Positions 26,008 to 34,789 are shown, numbered from the stretch's first letter. The stretch: 64,000 bases of DNA from Tistrella mobilis (GCF_039634785.1 NZ_JBBIAB010000011.1:1-64000); one strand, 5' to 3'. Numbers and translations are program-made. The notes: generated by a model not told the origin, from the sequence alone.

Positions 26008-28395
26008 ATGAGCCTCGCCACCCGGGCCCGCGGGCCGATCTTCCGTCTCACCCTTGCCCTGGCGCTGCTGCTGCCGGTGTGCATGGGCATTGCCGGCTTC
26101 CTGAACCTCACCGCGCTGAAGCGTGTCGATGCCGAGGCGACCGTCAGCGAGGTGACCGCGATCGGCGGCAAATGGGCCGACCGGTTGCAGGTCGCCGTGC
26201 GCTACGGCAAGCCGATCGAGAAATTCTCGGGCCTCGACGACCTGCTCGACGATGTCCGCCAGGACATTCCGCTGGCCGGTCAGGCTGCGGTGGTCGATGT
26301 GAAGGGCCATGTGCTGGGCAGCCGCGGCGAAGAGGCGGCGGTGCCGGTGGTGGGCGCGGATCAGGGCGGCCAGGTGGTGGAACGCGTCAATGCCGGCCGC
26401 CGCTGGGTGCTGTTCCCGATCCGCGATGCCGGTGGCGCGGTGGTCGCCCACCTGGGCGTGGCGCTGCCCGAAGAGGCCCATACCGCCGAAATCGGCCGCA
26501 CCGTTCAGGCGATGGTGGCCGCGGCGGCCGCCGCCACCATTCTGGGCGTTCTGGTCACGCTGGGGCTGGGCGTCGTCTCGGCCCGCGGCCGGGCGGCAGA
26601 TGCGGTGCGGCTGAAGCGGATGCGGGTGGCCGGTATTGCGGTGGTGGTTCTGGCCCAGGCGGGGTTTGCCGCCTATGCGATCGGCGAGTTTCGCAGCGCC
26701 GTCGAAACGGCGGCCGCGCGCCAGGGCGAACGCCTGGCCGCCTCGGTCGCCAATGATCTCGACCAGCTGATCAACAAGGGCATCGCGCTCCGCTTCATGG
26801 GCCGGATCGAGGACAATTTCGCCCGGTTGATCGATCAGGTGCCGCTGATCGGCGGTGCCGCCCTGGTCGGCCCCGACGGCACGCGCATCGCCGCCGCCGG
26901 CGTGACCGGTCCGGATGCCGGGCCGGTGGTGATCCGGGATCTGACCACGGTCGCCGGCAGCGGCGGCCGCCCCGCCGGGCGGATCGAGATCACCCTGTCG
27001 GGGGCCGCCATCGCCGACAGCGTCCAGTCCCGCGTGCTCGACGCCGTCACCCTGGCGCTGGTTTCGGCCATGATCGTGGGCGAGGGGCTGATCTTCGTCT
27101 TTGCCGCGGTCCGCGGCCGCGTGGGGGCGGGCGGCATCGCCGATTCGCGCTTTGCCCGGCCGATGGCCTTCCTGTTCCTGCTCGCCTGGTCGCTGCCGCT
27201 GTCCTTCGTGCCGCTGGCCATGCGCCTGCTGGCTGCGGGCGATGGCGCTGCGACCAGCGACATCATGATGGCCGCCCCGGTATCGGCCGAGATGATGTGT
27301 GCCCTGGTCACCGCGCTCATCGCGGGGCCGATGGCCGATCGCCGCGGCTGGCAGGTGCCGGTGCTGACCGGCTTCGGCCTCTGCGTGCTGGCCAACATGG
27401 TCTCGCTGGTGGTGATGGCGACCCAGACCCACCCCGCGGCCTTCATCGCCGCGCGCGCCCTGGGCGGGCTCGGCTATGGCTTCGCCTGGATGGGCATCCA
27501 GAGCCATCTCTACGCCACCACGCTGCCCGAGCGCCGGGCCAGTGCCACGGCCGGGCTGATCGCCGGCATCTTCGTGGGCCAGATGTGCGGCACCGCCATC
27601 GGGGCGATGCTGGCCGAGCAGCTGGGCTATGCCAATGTCTTCCTGGTCGCGGCCCTGTTCATGGTCATGCCGCTGGTGGTGGCGCTGGTCGCCGTCAGCG
27701 CCGGCCGCGAGCTTGTGGTCGAAACCGACGACAAGCCGGCCGCAGCCGCCCCCGCGCCCGCGCCGGCAGAGGCCGGCGGCGGCTGGCGCGGCCTGCTCAC
27801 CGATCGCACCTTCATGCTGGTGCTGGTCTGCAGCGTGATCCCGTTCTCGATCGCCCAGGTCGGCCTGCTCAATTTCGCGGTGCCGGTCTATCTGGCCGAA
27901 CAGGGCATCAACCAGTCCGATATCGGCCGCGTGCTGATGGTCAACGGTCTGGCGGTCATCCTGCTCGGCCCGCTGTTCGGTCGGTTGACCGACAAGGTGA
28001 CCGACAAGCGGCCCTTCATCGTGGCCGGTGCGCTGGCGGCCGCCGCCGCCCTGGTCGTCGCCAGCATTGGCGGCAATCTGATGGCGCTGGTCGCCGCCGT
28101 CTTCCTGATCGGCGTCTCGGGCAGCATCGCCGGTGGCGCGCAGAGCGCCCATGGCCTGCAGGGGGCCGGTGTCGCCCGCGCCGGCATCGGCCGGGCGGTC
28201 AGCATGAAGCGCTCGGCCGACAAGTTCGGCCAGATGCTGGGCCCGCTGATCGTGGGTGGCCTGTTCGCGGTGGTCGGCACCACGGCGGGGCTGGCGGCCA
28301 CGGCCGGGCTGATGCTGGCGGCCGGCCTGCTCTTCCTGCTGCTCGACCGTCGCCCCGCCCCGCCTGCGGCGGGGGAGGCGGAGGCCAGCTCATGA
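26008..28395 (+). CDS. MFS transporter with two N-terminal membrane-anchored sensor-like domains
   Basis: 795 residues from ATG 26008, about twice a normal MFS protein. Order: span 1 (about 12-34), a periplasmic domain (about 35-165, with VDVKGHVLGSRG and RRWVLFPIRDAGGAVVAHLGV, Cache-like), spans at about 168-190 and 207-226, a second periplasmic domain (about 227-345, ALVGPDGTRIAAAG, PAGRIEITLSG), a span at about 346-367, then a 12-span MFS unit from about 385 (MADRRGWQVPVLTGFGL, GPLFGRLTDKVTDKRPF, GRAVSMKRSADKFGQMLGP). The sensor-like reading comes from topology and weak Cache resemblance only. Its stop overlaps the following ligase gene. Substrate and direction are unknown. The frame is open upstream to 25948. 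Confidence 0.8.
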   Translation: MSLATRARGPIFRLTLALALLLPVCMGIAGFLNLTALKRVDAEATVSEVTAIGGKWADRLQVAVRYGKPIEKFSGLDDLLDDVRQDIPLAGQAAVVDVKGHVLGSRGEEAAVPVVGADQGGQVVERVNAGRRWVLFPIRDAGGAVVAHLGVALPEEAHTAEIGRTVQAMVAAAAAATILGVLVTLGLGVVSARGRAADAVRLKRMRVAGIAVVVLAQAGFAAYAIGEFRSAVETAAARQGERLAASVANDLDQLINKGIALRFMGRIEDNFARLIDQVPLIGGAALVGPDGTRIAAAGVTGPDAGPVVIRDLTTVAGSGGRPAGRIEITLSGAAIADSVQSRVLDAVTLALVSAMIVGEGLIFVFAAVRGRVGAGGIADSRFARPMAFLFLLAWSLPLSFVPLAMRLLAAGDGAATSDIMMAAPVSAEMMCALVTALIAGPMADRRGWQVPVLTGFGLCVLANMVSLVVMATQTHPAAFIAARALGGLGYGFAWMGIQSHLYATTLPERRASATAGLIAGIFVGQMCGTAIGAMLAEQLGYANVFLVAALFMVMPLVVALVAVSAGRELVVETDDKPAAAAPAPAPAEAGGGWRGLLTDRTFMLVLVCSVIPFSIAQVGLLNFAVPVYLAEQGINQSDIGRVLMVNGLAVILLGPLFGRLTDKVTDKRPFIVAGALAAAAALVVASIGGNLMALVAAVFLIGVSGSIAGGAQSAHGLQGAGVARAGIGRAVSMKRSADKFGQMLGPLIVGGLFAVVGTTAGLAATAGLMLAAGLLFLLLDRRPAPPAAGEAEASS

Positions 28396-29966
28396 CCGTC
28401 GAGCGCTTGCAGGTGCCGCGCCCGGTCAAGGTCGGGGTGGAGATCGAACTGCCGATCGCCTCGGCCGCGGACGCCACCAGCCTGGCGGTCCCCGACGTGT
28501 TCGACCGCCTGGTCGCCGATGGCGAGGCCGAGGGCCGGGCGCCGCAGCCGCTCTGCCTGGGCGGCCGGGTGGTCGGCCTGCGCGATGCCGCGGGCATGAT
28601 TTCGGTGGACAACGGGTTCAACAATCTCGAAGCCTCGCTCGGGCCGGTCACCGGTCTGGAGCAGCTCGACGACGAGGCGCGCGAGGCGCTGGACCGGGTG
28701 GGGGCCGCCGTGGCGGCCTCGGGCGGCATGCTGGTCAATCTGGCCGAGCATCCCTTCCAGCCGGTATCCAGGGCCTTCTATCACGCGACCCGGGCGCCCA
28801 AGCCGGTCTATGACTACTGGAACGAGGTGCGGGGCTGGGATCATTCGGCCGGCATCGATGCCAAGGCCCATAACAGCCCCTCGACCGATGTGCCCGTGGA
28901 TCGTGGCGCCGATGCGGTCAATCTGGTGCTGGGCTTCTCGGCGGCCTTCATCGCCCTCTTTGCCAACAGCCCCTACGAGAACGGCCGCGCGACCGGCTTT
29001 AAGGAAAACCGGCTGACCCTCTGGTCGCGGATGTGCGGCGGGGCCCATGCCGCCCGCGACCGCAGCTGTTTCGTGCCGCCGGCCGAGCCCTTTGCCGGGC
29101 TTGCCGCCTATATGCGCTGGGCGCTGGGGGTGGATGCGCCGCTGCCGGCCCTGCCGCACGGGCCCGCGGATCTGGCCCCCACCTCCAAGATCGGCGGCCT
29201 GGTAGAGGTCGAGGGCCAGCCGACCCTGCGGGAGTTCCTCGGCCACGGCCGCAGCTGGAGCGGCCGGCTGCGCGGCGACGACATGGTGGTGCAGATCCGC
29301 CCCTCCGCCACCCATTTCGCGGCGCTGCAATCGTCGAACTTCCTGGATGCCCGGCTGCGCTTCGCCTTCGCCCCCGGCCGCATGCCCGAACCGGCGACGC
29401 TGGCCGCGGTGGTCGACAGCGATGCGGCCCTGGCCCGGCTGATGGCCGAGACCACCTCGGCGGTCTATCTGGAAGGTCGCGCCCCCGGTGCCAATCTGCC
29501 CGATCAGGAGCTGATCGATCTGGGCGGCGATGCCGTGGCGGCCAGTGTGGTGAGTGCGGCCGGCGCCCTGCAGAAGGGGCTGCTGGCGGTGATGGACCGG
29601 GGCCTGGCGGTCATTGCCCGCCATGGCTGGGCGCGGCTGATGCTGCTGCGCGAACGCGCGATGCGCGACGGGCTGGCGGCCGAGGTCGACGGGCTGACGG
29701 CGGCCCGTCTGGCGGCGGAGCTGGTCGATCTGGCTGGGGCCGGGCTCGATGCGCGCGAGGCGCGCTTCCTTGCCTATCCGGCCTTCGTACTCAAGACGGG
29801 GCAGAGCGGCGCCGATCGGGCGATCGCGATGGTCGAAGCCGGCCATGGCGACATGGCCGCACGGCTGGCGCGGCTGGTCTTCGCCCGGCGGCATGTCGCG
29901 CTCGGCGGGGCGGCGCCCAAGGCGTCCGCCGCCGCCGGGCTCGGTCAGCGGTCGATCTTGCGGTAG
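28392..29966 (+). CDS. GCS2-type glutamate-cysteine ligase family / carboxylate-amine ligase
   Basis: 524 residues. The N-terminal VGVEIELPIASAAD, the acidic NGFNNLEASLGPV, HNSPSTDVPVDRGADAVNL, and the core FSAAFIALFANSPYENGR followed by TGFKENRLTLWSRMC match the glutamate-cysteine ligase type 2 superfamily, which couples ATP hydrolysis to forming an amide bond between a carboxylate and an amine. It is longer than YbdK-type proteins and the substrate cannot be inferred. The ATG overlaps the stop of the sensor-MFS gene (ATGA), so they are translated together; a pathway that makes and then moves a gamma-glutamyl-like compound is one reading. It converges with the next gene, overlapping 22 bases at the 3' ends. 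Confidence 0.65.
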   Translation: MTVERLQVPRPVKVGVEIELPIASAADATSLAVPDVFDRLVADGEAEGRAPQPLCLGGRVVGLRDAAGMISVDNGFNNLEASLGPVTGLEQLDDEAREALDRVGAAVAASGGMLVNLAEHPFQPVSRAFYHATRAPKPVYDYWNEVRGWDHSAGIDAKAHNSPSTDVPVDRGADAVNLVLGFSAAFIALFANSPYENGRATGFKENRLTLWSRMCGGAHAARDRSCFVPPAEPFAGLAAYMRWALGVDAPLPALPHGPADLAPTSKIGGLVEVEGQPTLREFLGHGRSWSGRLRGDDMVVQIRPSATHFAALQSSNFLDARLRFAFAPGRMPEPATLAAVVDSDAALARLMAETTSAVYLEGRAPGANLPDQELIDLGGDAVAASVVSAAGALQKGLLAVMDRGLAVIARHGWARLMLLRERAMRDGLAAEVDGLTAARLAAELVDLAGAGLDAREARFLAYPAFVLKTGQSGADRAIAMVEAGHGDMAARLARLVFARRHVALGGAAPKASAAAGLGQRSILR

Positions 29967-31171
29967 ATCTCGTCGGCGGCCAGCAGGATGTCGACCGGCG
30001 GGTTGAAGCCGATGATCTCCATGGTCTCCAGATTGAGCGCGATCTTGGCCGGCGCCACCCAGCGCTGATCCAGCGCCCAGGGCTCGGCACCGTTGAAGAT
30101 CCGGCCGATCACCTCGGCATGGAACAGCCCGACATACGAGAAATCGCCCTGGGCGATGCTCATCAGCACGCCCCGGCGCACGTCGCCCGATCCGGCCATC
30201 GAAAAGGTCGGCACGCCGGCATCCAGCGCCGCATCGACGATGGCGGCAAGGCTGCTGCTGGTCACGCCGCGATGGACGGTGATGTAAAGCGCGTCGACCT
30301 TGGGTGCCAGTTCCTTGTAGCAGCGCACCGCCTCGGCCTTCGCGACCTCTTCCGGCACGCCGTTGAAGGGCGCGAAACAGGTGACGAGGTCGAAGCCGCG
30401 GGCGGCCGAGACCGCCTCGACTTCCTCGATCGCGGCGAAGGTGCGGCCTTCCAGCGTGTTCTCGTAGACCACGCCCAGGCGTTTCGCCCGGACGATGTCG
30501 TCGAACAGCTCCACCTGGCGGCCATAGCGGCCGGGCTCGACCTTGGCATGCAGGTTGGGGCGGCCGGAATCATCCGGCGACGGAATGATCTTCGAGGCGA
30601 CGGGGTCCGAGGTGGAGGCGACGACGATCGGCGTGGTGACGGCGTCATTGGCCAGATCCTGGCCCGCCCAGGTGCCCATGGCGATCATCAGGTCGATATC
30701 CTGCCGGCCGGTCAGCCGCTCGATGATCTCGGGCCGGACCTGCTTGCGGCGCTCGGGGTCGAAATCGCCGGCGGTGTAATGGGCGTCGCCGACGAATTCG
30801 ACATGGCCGCCATTGGCATTGGCGACCAGGAACCGCCAGAGGGTGGCGGAATCCGGCACCTGATCCATCGGCGGCAGATCGATCTGCGGCACCCAGCCCA
30901 GCTGCATCAGCCCGCGGACGATGGCGGCCAGGATGATCTTGTAGTCGCCGTACTGGCCGCCTTCGTAATAGCCGATGCGGAAGCGCTTTTCGGGGGTTTC
31001 GGGCCCCGGCACCGCCGGGATCGCCTCTGCCGCGGCGCGGATCTCGGGCGAGGGCGGGGCGGCATGGGCCGAGGCGGGCACCAGGCCGATCAGCAGTCCG
31101 GCGAGCGCCAGGCCGATCAGCAGCGACAGCAGGACACGTCCGAACAGGGTCGCGGGCTTCCAGAGGGTCAT
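29945..31171 (-). CDS. ABC-type solute-binding protein (PF04392/TrpX-like) without ABC partners
   Basis: 408 residues with a signal or anchor segment (about 12-37, ending ASAHAAP). The type I periplasmic binding fold is visible in FRIGYYEGGQYGDYKIILAAI, DLMIAMGTWAGQDLANDAV, TPIVVASTSDPVASKII, LGVVYENTLEGRTFAAIEEV and LYITVHRGVTSSSLAAIVDA, as in the ABC_sub_bind family that includes TrpX. No permease or ATPase gene is nearby; instead it is directly coupled to a Cache-HAMP-PP2C phosphatase gene (its start overlaps that stop). It may present ligand to the phosphatase sensor rather than to a transporter; this is inference from context. Confidence 0.8.
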   Translation of the reverse strand: MTLWKPATLFGRVLLSLLIGLALAGLLIGLVPASAHAAPPSPEIRAAAEAIPAVPGPETPEKRFRIGYYEGGQYGDYKIILAAIVRGLMQLGWVPQIDLPPMDQVPDSATLWRFLVANANGGHVEFVGDAHYTAGDFDPERRKQVRPEIIERLTGRQDIDLMIAMGTWAGQDLANDAVTTPIVVASTSDPVASKIIPSPDDSGRPNLHAKVEPGRYGRQVELFDDIVRAKRLGVVYENTLEGRTFAAIEEVEAVSAARGFDLVTCFAPFNGVPEEVAKAEAVRCYKELAPKVDALYITVHRGVTSSSLAAIVDAALDAGVPTFSMAGSGDVRRGVLMSIAQGDFSYVGLFHAEVIGRIFNGAEPWALDQRWVAPAKIALNLETMEIIGFNPPVDILLAADEIYRKIDR

Positions 31172-33261
31172 CCGATGCTCCGTAGTGCCTCGGGGGCTGC
31201 GGTGGTGGCGTCGGCCCCGGGGCCGGCGTAGTGCAGGGCGAAGACGGTGATATCGTCCGACTGGTCGGCACCGGCAACGAAATCGTCGATGTCGTCGAAC
31301 AGCCGGTCGACGAAGCGCTTCGGATCGGCCGCCATGCCGCCGGCCGACACCCGGAGCAGCCGGTCGTCGCCGTAGAGCGCCTTGTCGGGGTTGTGGGCCT
31401 CGGTCACACCGTCGGTATAGACCAGCAGCTCGTCGCCGGCGCAGAGGTCCAGCGACATCGCCCGGTAGGGCATGTCTTCCATCACGCCCAGCGCCGGGCC
31501 GCAGACCGTGCTCAGGGCCTCGGGCGCCGCGGCGCCGCGGCGCAGCAGCAGCGGCGGGTTGTGGCCGGCATTGCAGTATTCCAGCTGCCCGGCCGCCAGA
31601 TCGATCCGGCCGCAGAACAGGGTGACGAACATGGTGTTCGGGTTGTCGCGCGCCAGCATGTCGTTCACCTCGGCCAGCATCTCGGCCGGGGTCAGGCCCT
31701 TTTCGGCCGAGGTCTTGAGCAGGGTGCGGGTGATCGCCATGAACAGCGCCGCCGGCACGCCCTTGCCCGAGACGTCGCCGACCACGAAGTAGAAATGGCG
31801 GCCTTCGGCGAAATAGAAGTCGAACAGGTCGCCGCCGACCTCCTTGGCCGGCACCAGGCGGGCATGGAGATTGATTTCGGGCCGGTCGGGGAAGGGCGGG
31901 AAGGTCTTGGGCAGCAGGCCTTCCTGAATGTCGCGGGCGGCGGCGAGTTCGCCTTCGATCCGCATGCGCTCTTCCGTCACCCGGATCAGTTCGCGGATCT
32001 TGGCGCGGAGCGTTTCGTCCATGAAGGCGAAGGCAGAGGCCAGCCGGCCGATCTCGTCGGCGCGATCGTCGATCATCCGCCGGAGCCCCGGATCGGGCGG
32101 CGCATCCTGGGTGAAATCCTGCGAGGCGAGGGCGCGGACCCGCACCTCCAGCCGGCGCAGCGGCCGCACCAGCCAGCCCGACAGCGGATAGGCCGCCAGG
32201 AACGACAGCACCAGCACGGAACCCAGCAGCAGTGCCTGATTGCGGGTGACCTCGTGCGCCGGGCCCAGAATGTCGTCGCGCGACAGCAGCATCGTCACCC
32301 GCCAGTCCAGCGGCTTGAACAGATGGGCGTAGAGCACGACGTCGTCGGCGCCGGCCGGCGGCGGCACCGCAATCGTGTCCTGGCGGGGCAGGTCCTGCGG
32401 CAGCATGGCGAAGGCGTCGGCGCAGCTGTCGACCGCGGTGCTGATCGCCGCACAGGCGGCATCGCCGCCCTGGGGCGGGATCACCAGCCGGCCCTGGCCG
32501 TCGAAGATCATCGCCCGGCCGCGATCCCCCAGGCGGAGGGCATGGACGCTGTTGGTCAGGTCCCGGATCATCTGCGCCATCTGGGCATCGGCCGCGCGCT
32601 GCACGTCCTCGGCATCGGCGATCACCGCCACCGTCCAGCCCCAGGGCTCGAAATTCCGGAAATAGCCGAATTTCAGCCGGGTCTCGGTGGCGTCCAGGCT
32701 CTGCCAGGGGAAGGTGGAGAAGGTGTCGCCATACTGAAGGACATCTTCCTGCGCCGCCTTGAAGGCCGGGCGGCCCTTCATGTCGCGGCCGTCGATCAGC
32801 GTCTGGCCCAGCAGCGATGCATCCGGGTGGATCAGCACCCGCATCTCGCCGTCATAGACGATGACATAGCGGGCCTCGCTGCGCGGCTGGTCCGACAGCC
32901 ATTGCAGGGCGGTGTTGCGGGCGGCGGTCTCGCTCATCCCGCCATTGGCGGCCAGGCGGCGAAGGGCCGAGAGCACCGAGACCACCTGGTCGCCCTGGTC
33001 GCGCAGCGCCGTCTTGCGCTGTTCGACGGCGTCGACCTTCTGGCGGATCAGCGACTGGAAACGCTCGCGCAGGCTGGTGGCGAAAAGATCGATGGTGTTG
33101 GTCGCCTCGCGCTCGCGTTCCGAGACGAAGCTCCGCTCCAGCAGGGCGGTGGTCGATGGCAGGATCACGGCGGCGGTGACGCCCAGGATGGCGGCCACGC
33201 CCAGAAACACCGCCACTCTCAGTGATCGAAACTGCCGCACGTCCTGTCCCCGTCGCCACAT
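31168..33261 (-). CDS. Membrane PP2C (SpoIIE-type) phosphatase with periplasmic Cache sensor and HAMP
   Basis: About 697 residues from ATG 33261; GTG 33240 is an alternative, and the frame is open to 33417 over non-conserved codons. Order: span 1 (about 15-35), periplasmic dCache-like region (about 40-315, with YVIVYDGEMRVLIHPDASLLGQ and LGDRGRAMIFDGQGRLVIPP, two tandem units), span 2 (about 320-342), HAMP (WLVRPLRRLEVRVRAL to LASAFAFMDETLRAK), coiled linker (EGELAAARDIQEGLLP), and a PP2C domain with VGGDLFDFYF, VVGDVSGKGVPAALFM, YCNAGHNPPLLL and DELLVYTDGVTEA, so the metal-binding Asp residues are kept. It should dephosphorylate Ser/Thr residues in response to a periplasmic ligand. No anti-sigma or STAS partner gene is adjacent. 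Confidence 0.88.
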   Translation of the reverse strand: MWRRGQDVRQFRSLRVAVFLGVAAILGVTAAVILPSTTALLERSFVSEREREATNTIDLFATSLRERFQSLIRQKVDAVEQRKTALRDQGDQVVSVLSALRRLAANGGMSETAARNTALQWLSDQPRSEARYVIVYDGEMRVLIHPDASLLGQTLIDGRDMKGRPAFKAAQEDVLQYGDTFSTFPWQSLDATETRLKFGYFRNFEPWGWTVAVIADAEDVQRAADAQMAQMIRDLTNSVHALRLGDRGRAMIFDGQGRLVIPPQGGDAACAAISTAVDSCADAFAMLPQDLPRQDTIAVPPPAGADDVVLYAHLFKPLDWRVTMLLSRDDILGPAHEVTRNQALLLGSVLVLSFLAAYPLSGWLVRPLRRLEVRVRALASQDFTQDAPPDPGLRRMIDDRADEIGRLASAFAFMDETLRAKIRELIRVTEERMRIEGELAAARDIQEGLLPKTFPPFPDRPEINLHARLVPAKEVGGDLFDFYFAEGRHFYFVVGDVSGKGVPAALFMAITRTLLKTSAEKGLTPAEMLAEVNDMLARDNPNTMFVTLFCGRIDLAAGQLEYCNAGHNPPLLLRRGAAAPEALSTVCGPALGVMEDMPYRAMSLDLCAGDELLVYTDGVTEAHNPDKALYGDDRLLRVSAGGMAADPKRFVDRLFDDIDDFVAGADQSDDITVFALHYAGPGADATTAAPEALRSIG

Positions 33262-33383
33262 GCCCCGGCCGTCCGGCAGGTCTTCGCCCGGCCGGCCGTC
33301 ATTTCTCCCGCCGGTGCATCCTGCCTGATCACCGGCCACATGGCGAGCCTCCAGACGCACCGGGTCAACGGTGGGCCACATCG

Positions 33384-33486
33384 GTGACGAAACATTACAT
33401 CGACGCCGGATGATCATTCCGGTGACATGACATTACATCGACATCGATATATCTGATCAGTGACGCAGCATTATATTGACGCCGGA
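33384..33486. repeat. Three imperfect direct repeats with exact 38-bp period
   Basis: Copies begin with GTGAC at 33384, 33422 and 33460. The conserved core is GTGAC followed by four variable bases, CATTAYATYGAC and then RYCG, about 25 bp in all, with divergent spacers. A 38-bp period is close to 3.6 helical turns. They lie between the phosphatase gene start (33261, minus) and the F0 operon terminator, the only long non-coding stretch near the sensor-MFS/phosphatase module, so they may be regulator-binding sites for the phosphatase operon. No known motif was recognised. Confidence 0.7.
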
Positions 33487-33513
33487 GTACCTTCGGGGGC
33501 CGGTCCCGAAACG

Positions 33514-33550
33514 CGAAACGCCCCGCCGGCAAAACCGGCGGGGCGTTTCG
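33514..33550 (-). terminator. Terminator of the F0 ATP synthase operon
   Basis: Perfect 16-bp inverted repeat (33514-33529 and 33535-33550) with a 5-base loop CAAAA, 28 bases beyond the atpF stop on the minus strand. The stem ends in GTTTCG and is followed by CGTTTCGG. It could act in both directions. Confidence 0.8.
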
Positions 33551-33578
33551 GAACTGCCCGGATCGCGGGAGACGCGGA

Positions 33579-34061
33579 TCAGTGCAGGGTCTTGAGGCCG
33601 GCGATGGTGTCGTCCACCAGCTTGGCCTGACGGTCGGCCGAAAGCTGGGTGCGCAGCACCTGCTCGGTCGCCGCCATCGCCACATCGACCGCGGTCGCAC
33701 GGACCTCGGCGATCGCATCGGCTTCCGCCTGGGCGATCTTGGTGGCGGCCATGCGCTCGCGACGCTCGATCGACTGGGCCAGCTGGGTCTGGCCCATTTC
33801 GACGATGCGCTTCGCTTCGGTGCGCGCATGGGCGACCATCTGCTCGGCTTCCTGCATCGCCTCGCGCTGCTTGCGCTGATACTGGGCGAGGAGCGCCTGG
33901 GCGTCCTCACGCAGCTTCTGCGCGGCATCGAGTTCGGCGCGGATCGCGGCTGCACGGGCGTCGAGCATGCCCCCGATGGCCTTGTGGACCTTCAGGAAGC
34001 CAAGCCCGGCGATGCAGAGGACGAAGGCGACGGCGACCCAGAAAGTGGGATCGGAGAACAT
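33579..34061 (-). CDS. atpF: F0F1 ATP synthase subunit b
   Basis: 160 residues from ATG 34061: one N-terminal span (FWVAVAFVLCIAGLGFLKV, about 7-26) and a long amphipathic helix rich in Ala, Glu, Arg and Gln that forms the peripheral stalk with b'. ATG 34061 is preceded by AAGGAGTGAGGCCG; the GTG at 34070 that overlaps the upstream stop lies on top of the ribosome site and is less likely. It is the last gene of the operon atpI-B-E-X-F. Confidence 0.94.
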   Translation of the reverse strand: MFSDPTFWVAVAFVLCIAGLGFLKVHKAIGGMLDARAAAIRAELDAAQKLREDAQALLAQYQRKQREAMQEAEQMVAHARTEAKRIVEMGQTQLAQSIERRERMAATKIAQAEADAIAEVRATAVDVAMAATEQVLRTQLSADRQAKLVDDTIAGLKTLH

Positions 34062-34066
34062 CGGCC

Positions 34067-34570
34067 TCACTCCTTCCGCGACGAGGTGGCGGCCAGGGCG
34101 GCATCGACGGCGCTGCGGACCGCAGCACCATCGACCGGCGCACCGGCCAGCTTCGCGGTGGCCGCCTCGGCGGTCTCGGTCGCGAGCGACGCGAGATCGG
34201 CCATGGCGTCCGCCTTGGCGGCGGCAACGGCGGCTTCGGCCTCGCGGACCTTGGCGGCCAGACGCTCGTCGAGCGCGTCGAGCTGCCGCTGGGCCTCGGC
34301 CTGGGCCTGCTCGCCGGCCTGCTCCAGAAGCTTCTGGGCTTCGGCGCGGGCATTGGCGAGCGCCGCTTCATAGGCCGCACGCGCCTCTTCGGCCTCGCGC
34401 TTCAGCGCTTCGGCACGATCGAGATCGGCGGCGATACGGTCCTGGCGCACCTCGAGGATATCGGCGATGCGCGGGAGCGCGATCTTCGACATCAGCAGAT
34501 AGAGCAGGCCGAAGGACACCACCAGCCAGAAGATCTGCGACGCGAATGTGCTCGGTTCGAACTGAGGCAT
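34067..34570 (-). CDS. atpX: F0F1 ATP synthase subunit b'
   Basis: 167-residue second b-type stator subunit, as in photosynthetic and other alphaproteobacteria. The span is FASQIFWLVVSFGLLYLLMSKIALPRI, followed by a charged coiled-coil (RAEALKREAEEARAAYEAAL onward). It lies 219 bases after atpE, separated by a stable hairpin, and overlaps the region of the atpF ribosome site. Confidence 0.93.
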   Translation of the reverse strand: MPQFEPSTFASQIFWLVVSFGLLYLLMSKIALPRIADILEVRQDRIAADLDRAEALKREAEEARAAYEAALANARAEAQKLLEQAGEQAQAEAQRQLDALDERLAAKVREAEAAVAAAKADAMADLASLATETAEAATAKLAGAPVDGAAVRSAVDAALAATSSRKE

Positions 34571-34725
34571 GGGTCTCCCGGGGCATTTCGTGGACGGGGC
34601 CCGGATATGGGCCGTCCGTCATGGCGAAAGTCTGGCGTGGACGGAGGATCGTGCCGTTGCCCGAAGCGGTGCCCCTGGAAGGGTGTCGCCCGGCGGCCGT
34701 CTGCCGTCCCCGCCCTCACGAACGC

Positions 34726-34756
34726 GCCCGAGGCGGTGTTTTCACACCCCTCGGGC
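34726..34756 (-). terminator. Intercistronic hairpin between atpE and atpX
   Basis: Stem of 8 bp (GCCCGAGG/CCTCGGGC) plus 5 bp (GGTGT/ACACC) with a single bulged C at 34734 and a 4-base loop TTTC, 34 bases beyond the atpE stop. It has no T tract. A partial terminator or mRNA-stabilising stem here would raise expression of the c subunit relative to b' and b, matching its much higher copy number in F0. Confidence 0.6.
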
Positions 34757-34789
34757 CCGCTCGGTACCGGTTCCCGGCCGTCGTGCTGA

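Noticed and set aside
33384-33486. The three 38-bp-period repeats as a CRISPR array
   Set aside because: Only three imperfect copies, spacers of about 13 bases, and no cas genes nearby.
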